DNA of 15,553 nt from Parachlamydiaceae bacterium (GCA_030679615.1 JAUXSJ010000097.1:1-15553); one strand, 5' to 3'; shown: positions 1-6,945, counted from the stretch's first letter. The notes: generated by a model not told the origin, from the sequence alone. Translations and numbers: made by a program.

Positions 1-25
1 ACTTCCAATTTGAGAGAGATCTGGT

Positions 26-1348
26 TTATATAATTTTATAACAATTAGTTTGAACATGCAATGTCTTAACAAGAACACCTTTATCATCATCATCATGAGG
101 ATGCGTGAATTTTACATTCAATGGTCCAAAATTTACTTTTACTGTACCCTTGCCTATTGGTTGACCATCTTTAAAATCACATTTATAAATATGACCATTT
201 GAAAATTTGACTTCTCCCGGACCTTCTAAATAATCATTTTTAAAAGTACCAATTTGAATCTCACCCGTTTTATTTAAAGTTCTCGTTCCACTTACAAAGG
301 AATATTCTTTTTTATTATTTTCGTTATATGTTTTTATTTTAAAATGGCCATCACATGTAAATTTTTCACTAACATATTTCCCGTCAAGGCAATCATTCTT
401 AAAAGTTCCTTCATAATACGATCCATCAGCTTTAGTGATTTTTTTTATGATACGTTCGCCGTTATTGATTTCTCCTTCCTCCACAGTACCATTGGATAGT
501 TCTAATTTATAAGGTTGGTTTGGTCTACTTTTTATATAAGATTCGTATGTTTTGTAAGATTCATATTCTTTGGATTGTATTAAATCTTCTTTAATCTCTG
601 GATCAATAAAAATTTTCTTAACTTCATCGTCTATGTATCCTTTAACTAGGACTCCCTCATTAAAAAATCCATATAAAGTTAGCTTTTCATTTTTAAAATA
701 CTCGGTTCCTGAACCGTCCAAGAGTCCATTTAAGTAAGTTCCTTCGGATTTATAAGTAGGAGAGTCATATGACCCCTCAATAAGTTTTCCTTTATCAAAT
801 TTGCCGACCGAAATACACTGACCATTTATTGATGTACCTTCTACTAGTAGACCGTCCTCAAAAGTTCCCTTATCTTCTCTGGTTGAATTCCACTTGATTG
901 TTACTTCTTTACCTGAAATATTTTCATCTAAATCACCAGTATAAAAGCCTTCTTCACCATTCATGATTATTTTTCTTTCATGTGGAATTACAATAAATTT
1001 TTTATCATTAATGGTTTTTTCATACTTTAATGTTTTATCATCTTCAATATTGTTGCTAATTAGATGTTTTTTATTGATTTCATCAGAAGGTTTAGCGGGT
1101 TTTTCTTGTGGGTTATCATTTAGTGTATTTTTAGGTTCATTGATATTTATTGAATGGTTATTTTCTGTTGAGAGAATTTTAGTTGAGTTAATTTCATTTT
1201 TAGTAAATAAATTATTTAAATATTCAAAAATTGAATTTACTGCACTTGATATTCTTTGATATAGATGTAATATTTTTGTCTTAATGAAGCTTGGGGAAAT
1301 ATAGTAAGTTGGAAAGATAGATGGTGTTTTTTCTATAGGATATGACAT
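26..1348 (-). CDS. MORN-repeat protein
   Basis: A 440-residue protein whose part from about residue 135 to 408 is built of MORN-like units (Y-x-G-x-F/Y-x-x-G-x-x-x-G), for example YYEGTFKNDCLDGKYV near 311-326, QIGTFKNDYLEGPGEV near 365-380 and SEGTYLNGLLDGSG near 201-214. Residues about 51-110 are polar, rich in Asn, Lys and Glu, and look disordered. The first 50 residues hold a moderately hydrophobic helix-like stretch but no clear signal peptide. The ATG start is supported by an AAGGA ribosome site about 8 nt upstream (1356-1362). MORN repeats bind lipids or proteins and are common in eukaryotes. In an intracellular bacterium such a protein may be an exported host-interaction factor, but no secretion signal is visible and this is inference. 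The MORN assignment is fairly sure; the function is unknown. Confidence 0.85.
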   Translation of the reverse strand: MSYPIEKTPSIFPTYYISPSFIKTKILHLYQRISSAVNSIFEYLNNLFTKNEINSTKILSTENNHSININEPKNTLNDNPQEKPAKPSDEINKKHLISNNIEDDKTLKYEKTINDKKFIVIPHERKIIMNGEEGFYTGDLDENISGKEVTIKWNSTREDKGTFEDGLLVEGTSINGQCISVGKFDKGKLIEGSYDSPTYKSEGTYLNGLLDGSGTEYFKNEKLTLYGFFNEGVLVKGYIDDEVKKIFIDPEIKEDLIQSKEYESYKTYESYIKSRPNQPYKLELSNGTVEEGEINNGERIIKKITKADGSYYEGTFKNDCLDGKYVSEKFTCDGHFKIKTYNENNKKEYSFVSGTRTLNKTGEIQIGTFKNDYLEGPGEVKFSNGHIYKCDFKDGQPIGKGTVKVNFGPLNVKFTHPHDDDDKGVLVKTLHVQTNCYKII

Positions 1349-1382
1349 TTTTTGAATCCTTGGAAATTTATAGATAAATAAA

Positions 1383-1411
1383 ATAGTATAAAATTTCCTA
1401 TAAAAAGTAAA
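1383..1411 (-). promoter_or_regulatory. Possible sigma70-type promoter of the MORN gene
   Basis: On the minus strand TTTACT (-35, 1406-1411) and TACTAT (-10, 1383-1388) are 17 nt apart. Each box matches consensus at four of six positions. The implied transcript start near 1376 would leave a short leader containing the AAGGA ribosome site. This is only a moderate match in AT-rich DNA. Confidence 0.3.
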
Positions 1412-1446
1412 GGATAATTTGATTATTGTTTGTTAATTAATAGTTG

Positions 1447-1464
1447 AATTAAATGACTTTAATT
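1447..1464 (-). terminator. Weak hairpin at the rsmI stop codon
   Basis: AATTAAA (1447-1453), loop TGAC, TTTAATT (1458-1464) form a perfect 7-bp all-AT stem that overlaps the rsmI stop codon. No U-tract follows on the minus strand, so termination activity is doubtful. Confidence 0.2.
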
Positions 1465-2278
1465 AAATAAATTCATTATAAATTTGACGTTTAGGAACAT
1501 TTCTTTGTTCAGCGGCCAATTTAATGGCATCTTTTCTTGTAAGACCATATGTTTCCTCTATCCATTTAACATGTTCCTGGGGAGTCAATTGTGTCCATTG
1601 TTCTTCTTTTGAGTGGGTAGTTGGTGAAAAAAGTAAAACAATTTCTCCTTTTAATGGATGGTTTTTCCAGTATTCAATGAGAAAACTAGCAGAACCTCTT
1701 ACAATTTCTTCAAATTTTTTAGTCAGTTCTCTTGCAACAACTAAATGACTATCAGGTTCAATTTTGTGAATTAATTCAAGAACATCGATTAAACGATGAG
1801 GGGATTCATAACAAAGTGTGGTGCCAGGATAATTAAAAATGTTAAATAAGCAACGTTTCAATTCTTCTTCTTTCTTAGGAAGAAATCCTAAAAATTGAAA
1901 GCGATCAGTTGGTAATCCAGAGCAAGAAATGGCTTGAATGGCTGCGCAAGGTCCTGGGATAGCCGTGACAGGTAATTCGTTTTCGATACATAATTTAACC
2001 AGGTCAGCGCCTGGATCAGAGATTGCAGGAGTGCCTGCATCTGAGATCAAACAAATGTTTTTACCCTCTCTTAGGTCATGCAGAATAGATTCAGCTGTTG
2101 AAGCTTCATTAAACTTATGATAACTTTTTAGAGGCTTTTGAATTTGATAGTGTTGAAGTAAAATTAAACTATGACGTGTGTCTTCACATAAGATATAGTC
2201 GCAGTTTTTGAGCGTTTCAATTGCTCTAAAAGTAATATCAGCAAGGTTGCCGATTGGAGTAGCGACTAAATATAACAC
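1463..2278 (-). CDS. rsmI: 16S rRNA (cytidine1402-2'-O)-methyltransferase RsmI
   Basis: A 271-residue SAM-dependent methyltransferase of the tetrapyrrole-methylase fold. The family 2'-O-methylates C1402 of 16S rRNA in the ribosomal P site. Recognisable blocks are VATPIGNLADITFRAIETL (5-23), the EDTRHS motif (32-37), the SDAGTPAISDPG glycine-rich SAM-site loop (79-90), the PGPCAAIQA block from 108, and SGLPTDRFQFLGFLPKK (120-136). The length is near that of E. coli RsmI (286 aa). The start is GTG at 2276-2278. An in-frame stop lies 12 nt upstream, so only this GTG or the ATT just before it can begin the protein. AAGG lies about 13 nt upstream of the GTG, rather far. The gene follows tRNA-Cys by 29 nt on the same strand with no visible terminator between them, so it may be read from the tRNA promoter. 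Confidence 0.95.
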   Translation of the reverse strand: MLYLVATPIGNLADITFRAIETLKNCDYILCEDTRHSLILLQHYQIQKPLKSYHKFNEASTAESILHDLREGKNICLISDAGTPAISDPGADLVKLCIENELPVTAIPGPCAAIQAISCSGLPTDRFQFLGFLPKKEEELKRCLFNIFNYPGTTLCYESPHRLIDVLELIHKIEPDSHLVVARELTKKFEEIVRGSASFLIEYWKNHPLKGEIVLLFSPTTHSKEEQWTQLTPQEHVKWIEETYGLTRKDAIKLAAEQRNVPKRQIYNEFI

Positions 2279-2307
2279 AATGAATAATTAACCTTAAGAT
2301 TAACGAA

Positions 2308-2378
2308 GGTGGCACCCAGATTTGAACTGGGGGATGGAAGCTTTGCAGGCTTCTGCCTTACCACTTGGCTATGCCACC
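2308..2378 (-). tRNA. tRNA-Cys (anticodon GCA)
   Basis: On the minus strand a complete 71-nt cloverleaf can be folded. The acceptor stem is GGTGGCA with TGCCACC, the D arm is GCCAAGTGGTAAGGC, the anticodon stem is GAAGC/GCTTC around CTGCAAA (anticodon GCA at 2344-2346), and the T arm is CCAG-TTCAAATC-TGGG. The 3' CCA is not encoded (TT follows the acceptor stem), so it must be added by CCA-adding enzyme. A strong promoter lies just upstream. Confidence 0.96.
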
Positions 2379-2390
2379 GTTAAAGTGGAA

Positions 2391-2419
2391 TTTATACACA
2401 AATTACGCTAACTGGTCAA
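2391..2419 (-). promoter_or_regulatory. Sigma70-type promoter of tRNA-Cys (and perhaps rsmI)
   Basis: TTGACC (-35, 2414-2419) and TATAAA (-10, 2391-2396) on the minus strand are separated by exactly 17 nt. Each differs from consensus at one position. The -10 box ends 12 nt before the mature tRNA 5' end, leaving a leader of a few nucleotides. Confidence 0.75.
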
Positions 2420-2457
2420 GAAAAATAGTGTGAAAATTTATTTTTTAAAATTACATT

Positions 2458-3597
2458 TTAAAAAATTGCCTTCTGAAATGGTTTTAAGCTCATGATTTGG
2501 TGAGATAATTTTATCCAAAGACGCCAATCTTCTTTTAAATTTTTCTTTAACTCTTTAATTTCTTGTTTAATTTCATTTAAATATGCTCTTTCCGCTCTTT
2601 GAAGTCTTTTTTGACGATAGTTGTTCATTAAAGCATTTGTTTGAGCAATTTTATTTAAAATTCTTTCAGAAAGGATGTTAATGTTTTGCTCCATTTCATC
2701 TTTCTTGATGTACCAAAGATTGCACAGGCGATCGATAAGGATTTCTTTGCGTTCCGTGACCATGCGTTTTTTGATTGTGTATGCATCGATTGTTTTTAAA
2801 CCTTCTGCAAGCTTAAATTTATGTAAAGTCCAAATGAGCCATTTAGAAGGGTCGAAATGAAACCAACGAATTCCATTTCGGTAATCATTTGCAAAAGTAT
2901 GGTGGAAATTATGATAACCTTCACCAAAGGTCAATAAAGCAATCACATAGTTGTTAACAGCAGATTGTTCTTGGCTGAAGGGTTTATCTCCCCAAGTATG
3001 TGCTAAAGAATTGATAAACCATGTAAAGTGATGTAAAAGAAATAATCGAATTCCACATGCTACAAAAAAGGCACCTAAATAATCATCTAATAGCCATCCG
3101 GTAAAGACAAAGGCAAGGACATTTGTCAATAACATCAATATTTCATAATATTTGTGTTGAAACATGACGAGTGAATTTTTAAAAAGGTCGGGAACAACTT
3201 TTTGTTCAATTTTACGAGGTTTTTCAAGTATCCAAATAAAATGTGCATACCAAAATCCTTTTTTTATCGAATAAGGATCATTATCAGTGTCTACATATGC
3301 GTGATGAAGTCGATGATCGAAGCACCAGCGCAAAACGCTTCCTTGTGCAGCCATCGTTCCAAAAAAAAGTATAACAATTTCAACAAATCGATTGGCTCGA
3401 TAGGTTTTATGCGAATAGAGTCGATGGTAACCAGCTGTTATACTTAATCCCGTTAAATACAGTAATACGAAGGAGAACAAAATCATTCCCCAACTTGGCA
3501 ATGCATGAAAAAAATAAAAGGGTAATGTGACTAATAACAAGGTTTGATATATAATTAAAAATAAACCCGGACCCCAATTAAAATTTTTAAAATTCAT
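2458..3597 (-). CDS. Membrane fatty-acid desaturase (delta-9 / acyl-CoA desaturase type)
   Basis: A 379-residue integral membrane di-iron desaturase. All three histidine boxes are present: HRLYSH (58-63), HRLHH (95-99) and HNFHH (229-233), plus the conserved NSLAHTWG segment (196-203). Hydrophobic segments lie near residues 10-32, 36-56, 72-86, 154-171 and 176-192, as expected for this fold. The family inserts a double bond into saturated acyl chains at the membrane, usually at C9. A charged, Lys/Glu-rich, helix-prone tail of about 100 residues (roughly 275-379) follows the catalytic part and could be a coiled coil. The ATG start has an upstream GAGG ribosome site (ACGAGGCATTGA-ATG). The gene ends 38 nt before the tRNA-Cys promoter. 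The exact substrate and regiospecificity cannot be read from the sequence. Confidence 0.92.
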   Translation of the reverse strand: MNFKNFNWGPGLFLIIYQTLLLVTLPFYFFHALPSWGMILFSFVLLYLTGLSITAGYHRLYSHKTYRANRFVEIVILFFGTMAAQGSVLRWCFDHRLHHAYVDTDNDPYSIKKGFWYAHFIWILEKPRKIEQKVVPDLFKNSLVMFQHKYYEILMLLTNVLAFVFTGWLLDDYLGAFFVACGIRLFLLHHFTWFINSLAHTWGDKPFSQEQSAVNNYVIALLTFGEGYHNFHHTFANDYRNGIRWFHFDPSKWLIWTLHKFKLAEGLKTIDAYTIKKRMVTERKEILIDRLCNLWYIKKDEMEQNINILSERILNKIAQTNALMNNYRQKRLQRAERAYLNEIKQEIKELKKNLKEDWRLWIKLSHQIMSLKPFQKAIF

Positions 3598-3726
3598 TCA
3601 ATGCCTCGTAAAATTTAATTTATAAAATTTCATAAACCTTTGATAGATATGAAATTAGAGTTAAATAATAAGTTAAACAATATACTAATAACAATCAAGT
3701 ATATTTTCTTTTGCGATTATTTCAAT

Positions 3727-3768
3727 AAATTGAATATAATCATAATCTAATACAAAATTGAATATAAT
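3727..3768. repeat. Short direct repeat in a divergent intergenic region
   Basis: AAATTGAATATAAT occurs at 3727-3740 and again at 3755-3768, starting 28 nt apart, inside the 228-nt AT-rich spacer between the desaturase and the plus-strand gene at 3826. It could be a regulatory half-site pair or chance in AT-rich DNA. No convincing promoter was found for either flanking gene. Confidence 0.4.
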
Positions 3769-3825
3769 TTGAATTTAAAATCAATTAATTGAAAATGATT
3801 AAATTATTTATTTGTTAAAAAGTTT

Positions 3826-4695
3826 ATGGCGGAACAAAAACTACACTTTTCAAAAGATCCCAGCTCAGCTTTACGTACAGCAATTCGTCAGCTTGATATT
3901 TTTACATCGTCAAAATCTGCGCAATTTGAAGTGGATAACGATGGATGTATAAGGGAATCTAACGAGACAAAAATCCAGAAAGTGATTGCCTTTGCAAAAT
4001 CATATGTTACACCATTTATATCTAGTGTAAAAAATAAGCGTGAAGTTGAGTTTGAACGATTGAAGCGATTGATTCTTGAAGCTAAAAATACCGTTTTAAA
4101 ACATTCAGAATTAATTGAAAGTTTTAAGAAAGGAAATGATTCTCAAAAGCGATTTGCAGAATATGCGCTTACAACTCTTCAGCGTTATAATGCAACTGTT
4201 AGCATTGTCGATGAAAATTTTGAAAATCATTATCCAGATAATCAACGTCAGCAATTATTATCTGATCCTGATATTCGAAATCAAACGATTGAAGTTCTTC
4301 GTGAACCTGTTCAGAGAACTTTTTTAGAATTGAGTCAAGCTTTAAAAGTGGGTGGTGTAAAGAAATACCAATCAAAGCATAAGCATTTCGATCAATTTAT
4401 GATAGATTCATTTAGAATGAAGGCCATTGGAAGAATAAAAACTTGTGTGGATTTTCAAAATTCTTTGAATCAAGTGATTAGCTTGATTCAACAAACAGAA
4501 ATTGATATTCAAGCTTCAGATGAAAGTGAATTTATTCATCTCAACCAACTGATTCAAATTGATTCAGTTTCTTCAGTTTTATTTACAGGTAGTTTTAAAA
4601 GATATCGTCAAGCTGAGGGTCAGAAAATCATGGGCTTGCCTGTTTTAGATAGAGATAGTTTTAAGATGCAGATTGTGAATCTTAATAAGGTATAA
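3826..4695 (+). CDS. Hypothetical protein, soluble, mostly helical
   Basis: A 289-residue protein that I do not recognise. It has no signal peptide or membrane segment, is rich in Lys, Gln, Asp and Ser, and looks largely alpha-helical, with long charged helices around residues 55-110 and 190-235. Only one cysteine (near residue 207) follows the one near the N-terminus (about 42), so a metal or disulfide role is not suggested. The ATG at 3826 has no clear Shine-Dalgarno sequence (AAAAAGTTT precedes it), but no in-frame alternative Met lies near. The reading frame is long, uninterrupted and ends directly at a large palindrome, which supports it being real. It is probably lineage-restricted, and no function can be assigned. 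Confidence 0.75.
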   Translation: MAEQKLHFSKDPSSALRTAIRQLDIFTSSKSAQFEVDNDGCIRESNETKIQKVIAFAKSYVTPFISSVKNKREVEFERLKRLILEAKNTVLKHSELIESFKKGNDSQKRFAEYALTTLQRYNATVSIVDENFENHYPDNQRQQLLSDPDIRNQTIEVLREPVQRTFLELSQALKVGGVKKYQSKHKHFDQFMIDSFRMKAIGRIKTCVDFQNSLNQVISLIQQTEIDIQASDESEFIHLNQLIQIDSVSSVLFTGSFKRYRQAEGQKIMGLPVLDRDSFKMQIVNLNKV

Positions 4696-4766
4696 ATTTA
4701 CTCATGGTTCTCAGGCCGTCCCGGCCTGAATCAGGCCGGGACGGCCTGACTACCATGAGTAAGTTT
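4694..4766. terminator. 73-nt near-perfect palindrome between convergent genes; likely bidirectional terminator
   Basis: The inner arms 4711-4729 (TCAGGCCGTCCCGGCCTGA) and 4731-4749 are exact reverse complements with one central base. The outer arms 4694-4708 and 4752-4766 (TTACTCATGGT with ACCATGAGTAA at the core) pair with one mismatch. A 2+2-nt internal loop joins the two parts. The inner part is strongly GC-rich in an AT-rich region. The element starts inside the last codons of the plus-strand gene and ends 8 nt before the stop of the minus-strand gene, so transcripts from both sides would carry the hairpin. No U-tract follows, so factor-independent termination is not certain. It could also be a member of a dispersed repeat family. 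Confidence 0.75.
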
Positions 4767-4774
4767 ATGTCTTG

Positions 4775-5656
4775 TTAAAAATAAATATCATTCAGAAATT
4801 TCCATCTAAAAGAATGGTTTTTTTCTTTTTCTATAAAATCAAGAATCTCGGTTTTTGAAAATCGCGCAAACGACTCAATTTCATCATCTCTCAAGCGATA
4901 CATTAAATGGCGTGTTTGAAGAGGGTTTAATATAAACTCTAAATTTAATCGACATTTTCTCAGCGTGTCATGTCTAAGTATCAATCTCAACAATCCACCA
5001 AAAATCATCAAGATTGGGAATAACTTTAGCCAATGCACCCAATGCATTCCGTGTCCTGTGGCGAGATAAGCCAAATCTGCAAAAATAACAATTCCTAATA
5101 TAAGAACAAACAGTAAACTTTCTTTCGAAGATTGAATAAAAGGTCCAAACCATTGCCTGAATTTAGAAGTAGAAGACTGGTAGGCAAAAAACTCTTCAAA
5201 TTTAGGTTCCTGATAAACCATCCGTCCAATATGAGCACATTCATGCATAAGAAGTTCATTACGATCATAAATTTTAAGATAAGTTGGTGATACACTAAAT
5301 TGTTTTCTTAATTGAATAAAGGCGGATGTTGGGGAATTTTCATCCATTTGGAAAATCCATGCGCAGCCACCTTGCCAAGGTTTTAACTGATAATTACTCA
5401 AAAAAAGAAGAACCCATGATGGTCTTATCCCATACAGATCTTTTGTTTGTGGAAATGCATTTTCTAAAAATTTTTGAGAATTTTGATCCGTATCATCAAA
5501 AGGAAGTTCTATTTGATTATTTTTAGTGAGATGTTCTTTTAAAGTTAAGCAATAGTTAATGCGTTTAATATACGATTGTTCATCCTCATCAGGACCTGGA
5601 ATAAAACCAAGAGAATTCCATTCTTTCCATTGATTTTGATAAGTATCATGAGTCAT
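4775..5656 (-). CDS. Membrane protein with HExxH zinc-metallopeptidase motif
   Basis: With the ATG at 5654-5656 the protein has 293 residues. LLMHECAHIGRM contains HECAH (138-142), the zinc-binding HExxH. About 12 residues later FEEFFAYQ supplies Glu154/Glu155, the place of a third, glutamate ligand as in gluzincins. Two strong membrane segments follow (about 180-201 and 209-227), then a basic and then acidic C-terminal domain. The frame is open upstream to a TTG at 5713, but that TTG lies inside an excellent -35 box (TTGAAC) with TATAAT 17 nt downstream. The transcript should therefore begin after it, and the inner ATG is the better start, although only a weak TTAGG precedes it. A membrane-anchored protease is the likely role; substrate and family are unknown to me. 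Confidence 0.75.
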   Translation of the reverse strand: MTHDTYQNQWKEWNSLGFIPGPDEDEQSYIKRINYCLTLKEHLTKNNQIELPFDDTDQNSQKFLENAFPQTKDLYGIRPSWVLLFLSNYQLKPWQGGCAWIFQMDENSPTSAFIQLRKQFSVSPTYLKIYDRNELLMHECAHIGRMVYQEPKFEEFFAYQSSTSKFRQWFGPFIQSSKESLLFVLILGIVIFADLAYLATGHGMHWVHWLKLFPILMIFGGLLRLILRHDTLRKCRLNLEFILNPLQTRHLMYRLRDDEIESFARFSKTEILDFIEKEKNHSFRWKFLNDIYF

Positions 5657-5684
5657 TTTTAGCCTAATAAATTGCAAGATTTTT

Positions 5685-5713
5685 ATTATAATAGAATTTT
5701 TATAAAGGTTCAA
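5685..5713 (-). promoter_or_regulatory. Near-consensus sigma70 promoter of the HExxH membrane protein gene
   Basis: Minus strand: TTGAAC (-35, 5708-5713), 17-nt spacer, and a perfect TATAAT (-10, 5685-5690). The expected transcript start is near 5678, about 22 nt before the ATG at 5656. This decides against the longer TTG-initiated reading frame. Confidence 0.7.
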
Positions 5714-5787
5714 GGAATGATTGAAAAGGCTTATTACAAATTTATATCAAGTATTTTAGTAGTAAAATAAACAAACCTAAGTTAGTT

Positions 5788-5816
5788 TTTACAGGTTTAT
5801 AAGACAATAATATCAT
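5788..5816 (+). promoter_or_regulatory. Possible promoter of the frameshifted small Cys gene
   Basis: TTTACA (5788-5793) and TATCAT (5811-5816) are 17 nt apart, and each matches consensus at five of six positions. The predicted start near 5822-5824 lies almost on the GAGG ribosome site (5823-5826), so the leader would be extremely short. The boxes look good but the spacing to the gene is odd. Confidence 0.4.
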
Positions 5817-5830
5817 TTTAGTGAGGATTT

Positions 5831-6176
5831 ATGGATTGTAGAATTGAGTATACTTTAAAAAGTACAGATTTATTTCATCACACTGCTCCACCAACATTTA
5901 AGACCAGAGAAAAAATTTGCCAATCAGCATTGGCAAAGATACAAAAAAACGCTGCTTTCAATAAATAAGTCTTTTGAAAATATAAAAATAAAACAAACTT
6001 ATCCGATTTATGGCTATAAAGGATGGTATTTTGCGATATTAAGTCGAAAAAATCATTTGGGTAATGAGACTTATATTCGAACTGGTCGTTTAGACTATTG
6101 GAATTTTGTGAAAGTTTTAAAGTGTGCAGAAAAATGTTCAACAAATAGTGAACAAATTGAATGCGAGAAGTACTGA
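5831..6176 (+). pseudogene. Frameshifted small Cys-containing protein (paralogue of the gene at 6568)
   Basis: An ATG with a strong GTGAGG ribosome site opens a frame (MDCRIEYTLK...) that stops at 5966-5968 after 45 codons. The frame one base over continues without a stop to the TGA at 6174-6176 (...SFENIKIKQTYPIYGYKGWYFAILSRKNH... to ...CEKY). The switch falls at or just after a run of seven A (5943-5949). With six A the gene would give one continuous 114-residue protein. Features shared with the intact neighbour at 6568 are M-x-C-x-x-E-Y at residues 1-7, C-Q/H-S-A-L near residue 30, and F-x-x-V/L-L-x-C-A-E/D near the C-terminus. It may be a true pseudogene, a gene rescued by transcriptional slippage on the A tract, or a sequencing error. 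The function is unknown. Confidence 0.65.
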
Positions 6177-6224
6177 TTGAATAATTTAAAAAAAATTTAC
6201 TAAAAACTCAGAAAACATCTAGCT

Positions 6225-6516
6225 CTATTGCGAGTAATTCTGTCGCTGCTACCGCAGCTCAATTGGAGGTTGCAATTATACCCCAAGTTTCATTTCAGGC
6301 CTACCGGCCTTTCATTTCACATGGGGCTACATGCTTTCATCGCTATCGCGATTCATTCTGCTAAACATAAATCGGTTTATTGTGACTCAAATCGCGATAG
6401 CGATGAAAGCATGTAGCCCCATGTGAAATGAAAGGCCGTAGGCCTGAAATGGAACTTGGGGTACAATTGCAACCTCCAATTGAGCTGCGGTAGCAGCGAC
6501 AGAATCACTCGCATAG
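6225..6516. repeat. Large near-perfect inverted repeat (two arms of about 127 nt, 36-nt loop)
   Basis: Arm 6225-6353 and arm 6390-6516 are reverse complements with only about five differences: a few single-base changes and one-base indels such as GGCCTACCGGCC in the left arm against the complement of GGCCGTAGGCC in the right. The loop is 6354-6389. The arms contain smaller palindromes (ATCGCGATAGCG, and AGGCC/GGCCT around TAC). The element fills the 391-nt gap between the two small Cys genes. The short open frame across it is just read-through of the repeat. No transposase or clear target-site duplication is visible. The near identity of the arms means recent formation or active correction. 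A MITE-like element or a hairpin-forming structural repeat is likely. Confidence 0.9.
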
Positions 6517-6567
6517 GACTGAACAGTTAATGGTTGCAAAATTTAATTTTTTATCGGGAGTATATTG

Positions 6568-6945
6568 ATGTCTTGCTATACAGAATATCACTTACATACA
6601 ACACAGTATGTTCATGGTTATCCCGATCCATTTGTTTCAGAAAAAGGGCATAAAAGTGACTGCCACTCAGCATTAGAATTAATAGAGCGTTTACGTGTCT
6701 TAGGCGGACCAAAAAAAGAAGAGTTTAGGAATGTCTGGATTACAAAGCATTATAGTTTAATGAGTCGTTTGTTTTCTAATACTGCTATAGGTAAATTTTT
6801 TAATGTTAATAATTTCAGAGTAAATTATTACTCTAATTTATCTTCACGTAAATTTAAATGTTTACTAGAATGCGCAGATAATTATGACGTACATTATAAA
6901 GATTCATTATGTATGTATCGATGTATTGATTGTACAAGATCATAA
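6568..6945 (+). CDS. Small Cys-rich hypothetical protein
   Basis: A 125-residue protein that I do not recognise. The frame opens at a TTG at 6565, but ATG 6568 sits 7 nt after a GGGAG ribosome site and is the better start. It then begins MSCYTEY, matching the MDCRIEY start of the broken gene at 5831. Cysteines lie at residues 3, 32, 98, 102, 115, 119 and 122. The last five form a C-x3-C-x12-C-x3-C-x2-C cluster that could bind metal or form disulfides. No signal peptide or membrane segment is seen. It lies directly after the large palindrome and has a weak terminator-like hairpin about 45 nt downstream. It is probably a lineage-restricted family; the function is unknown. Confidence 0.65.
   Translation: MSCYTEYHLHTTQYVHGYPDPFVSEKGHKSDCHSALELIERLRVLGGPKKEEFRNVWITKHYSLMSRLFSNTAIGKFFNVNNFRVNYYSNLSSRKFKCLLECADNYDVHYKDSLCMYRCIDCTRS

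Noticed and set aside
963..1259. Plus-strand hydrophobic frame of 98 codons antisense to the MORN gene
   Set aside because: It is the shadow of the Asn/Lys-rich linker read backwards, which gives an artificial hydrophobic peptide; no ribosome site.
5941..5952. Programmed -1 ribosomal frameshift at A_AAA_AAC
   Set aside because: The heptamer is in the right phase, but the -1 frame meets a stop within a few codons; the continuing frame is +1.
5878..6144. Minus-strand open frame of 88 codons
   Set aside because: It lies antisense to the frameshifted small Cys gene, which has the better ribosome site and a paralogue; the antisense frame has no supporting signal.
6228..6416. Plus-strand open frame of 62 codons across the large palindrome
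   Set aside because: It is a read-through of the inverted repeat arms and loop, with no ribosome site and no protein-like features.
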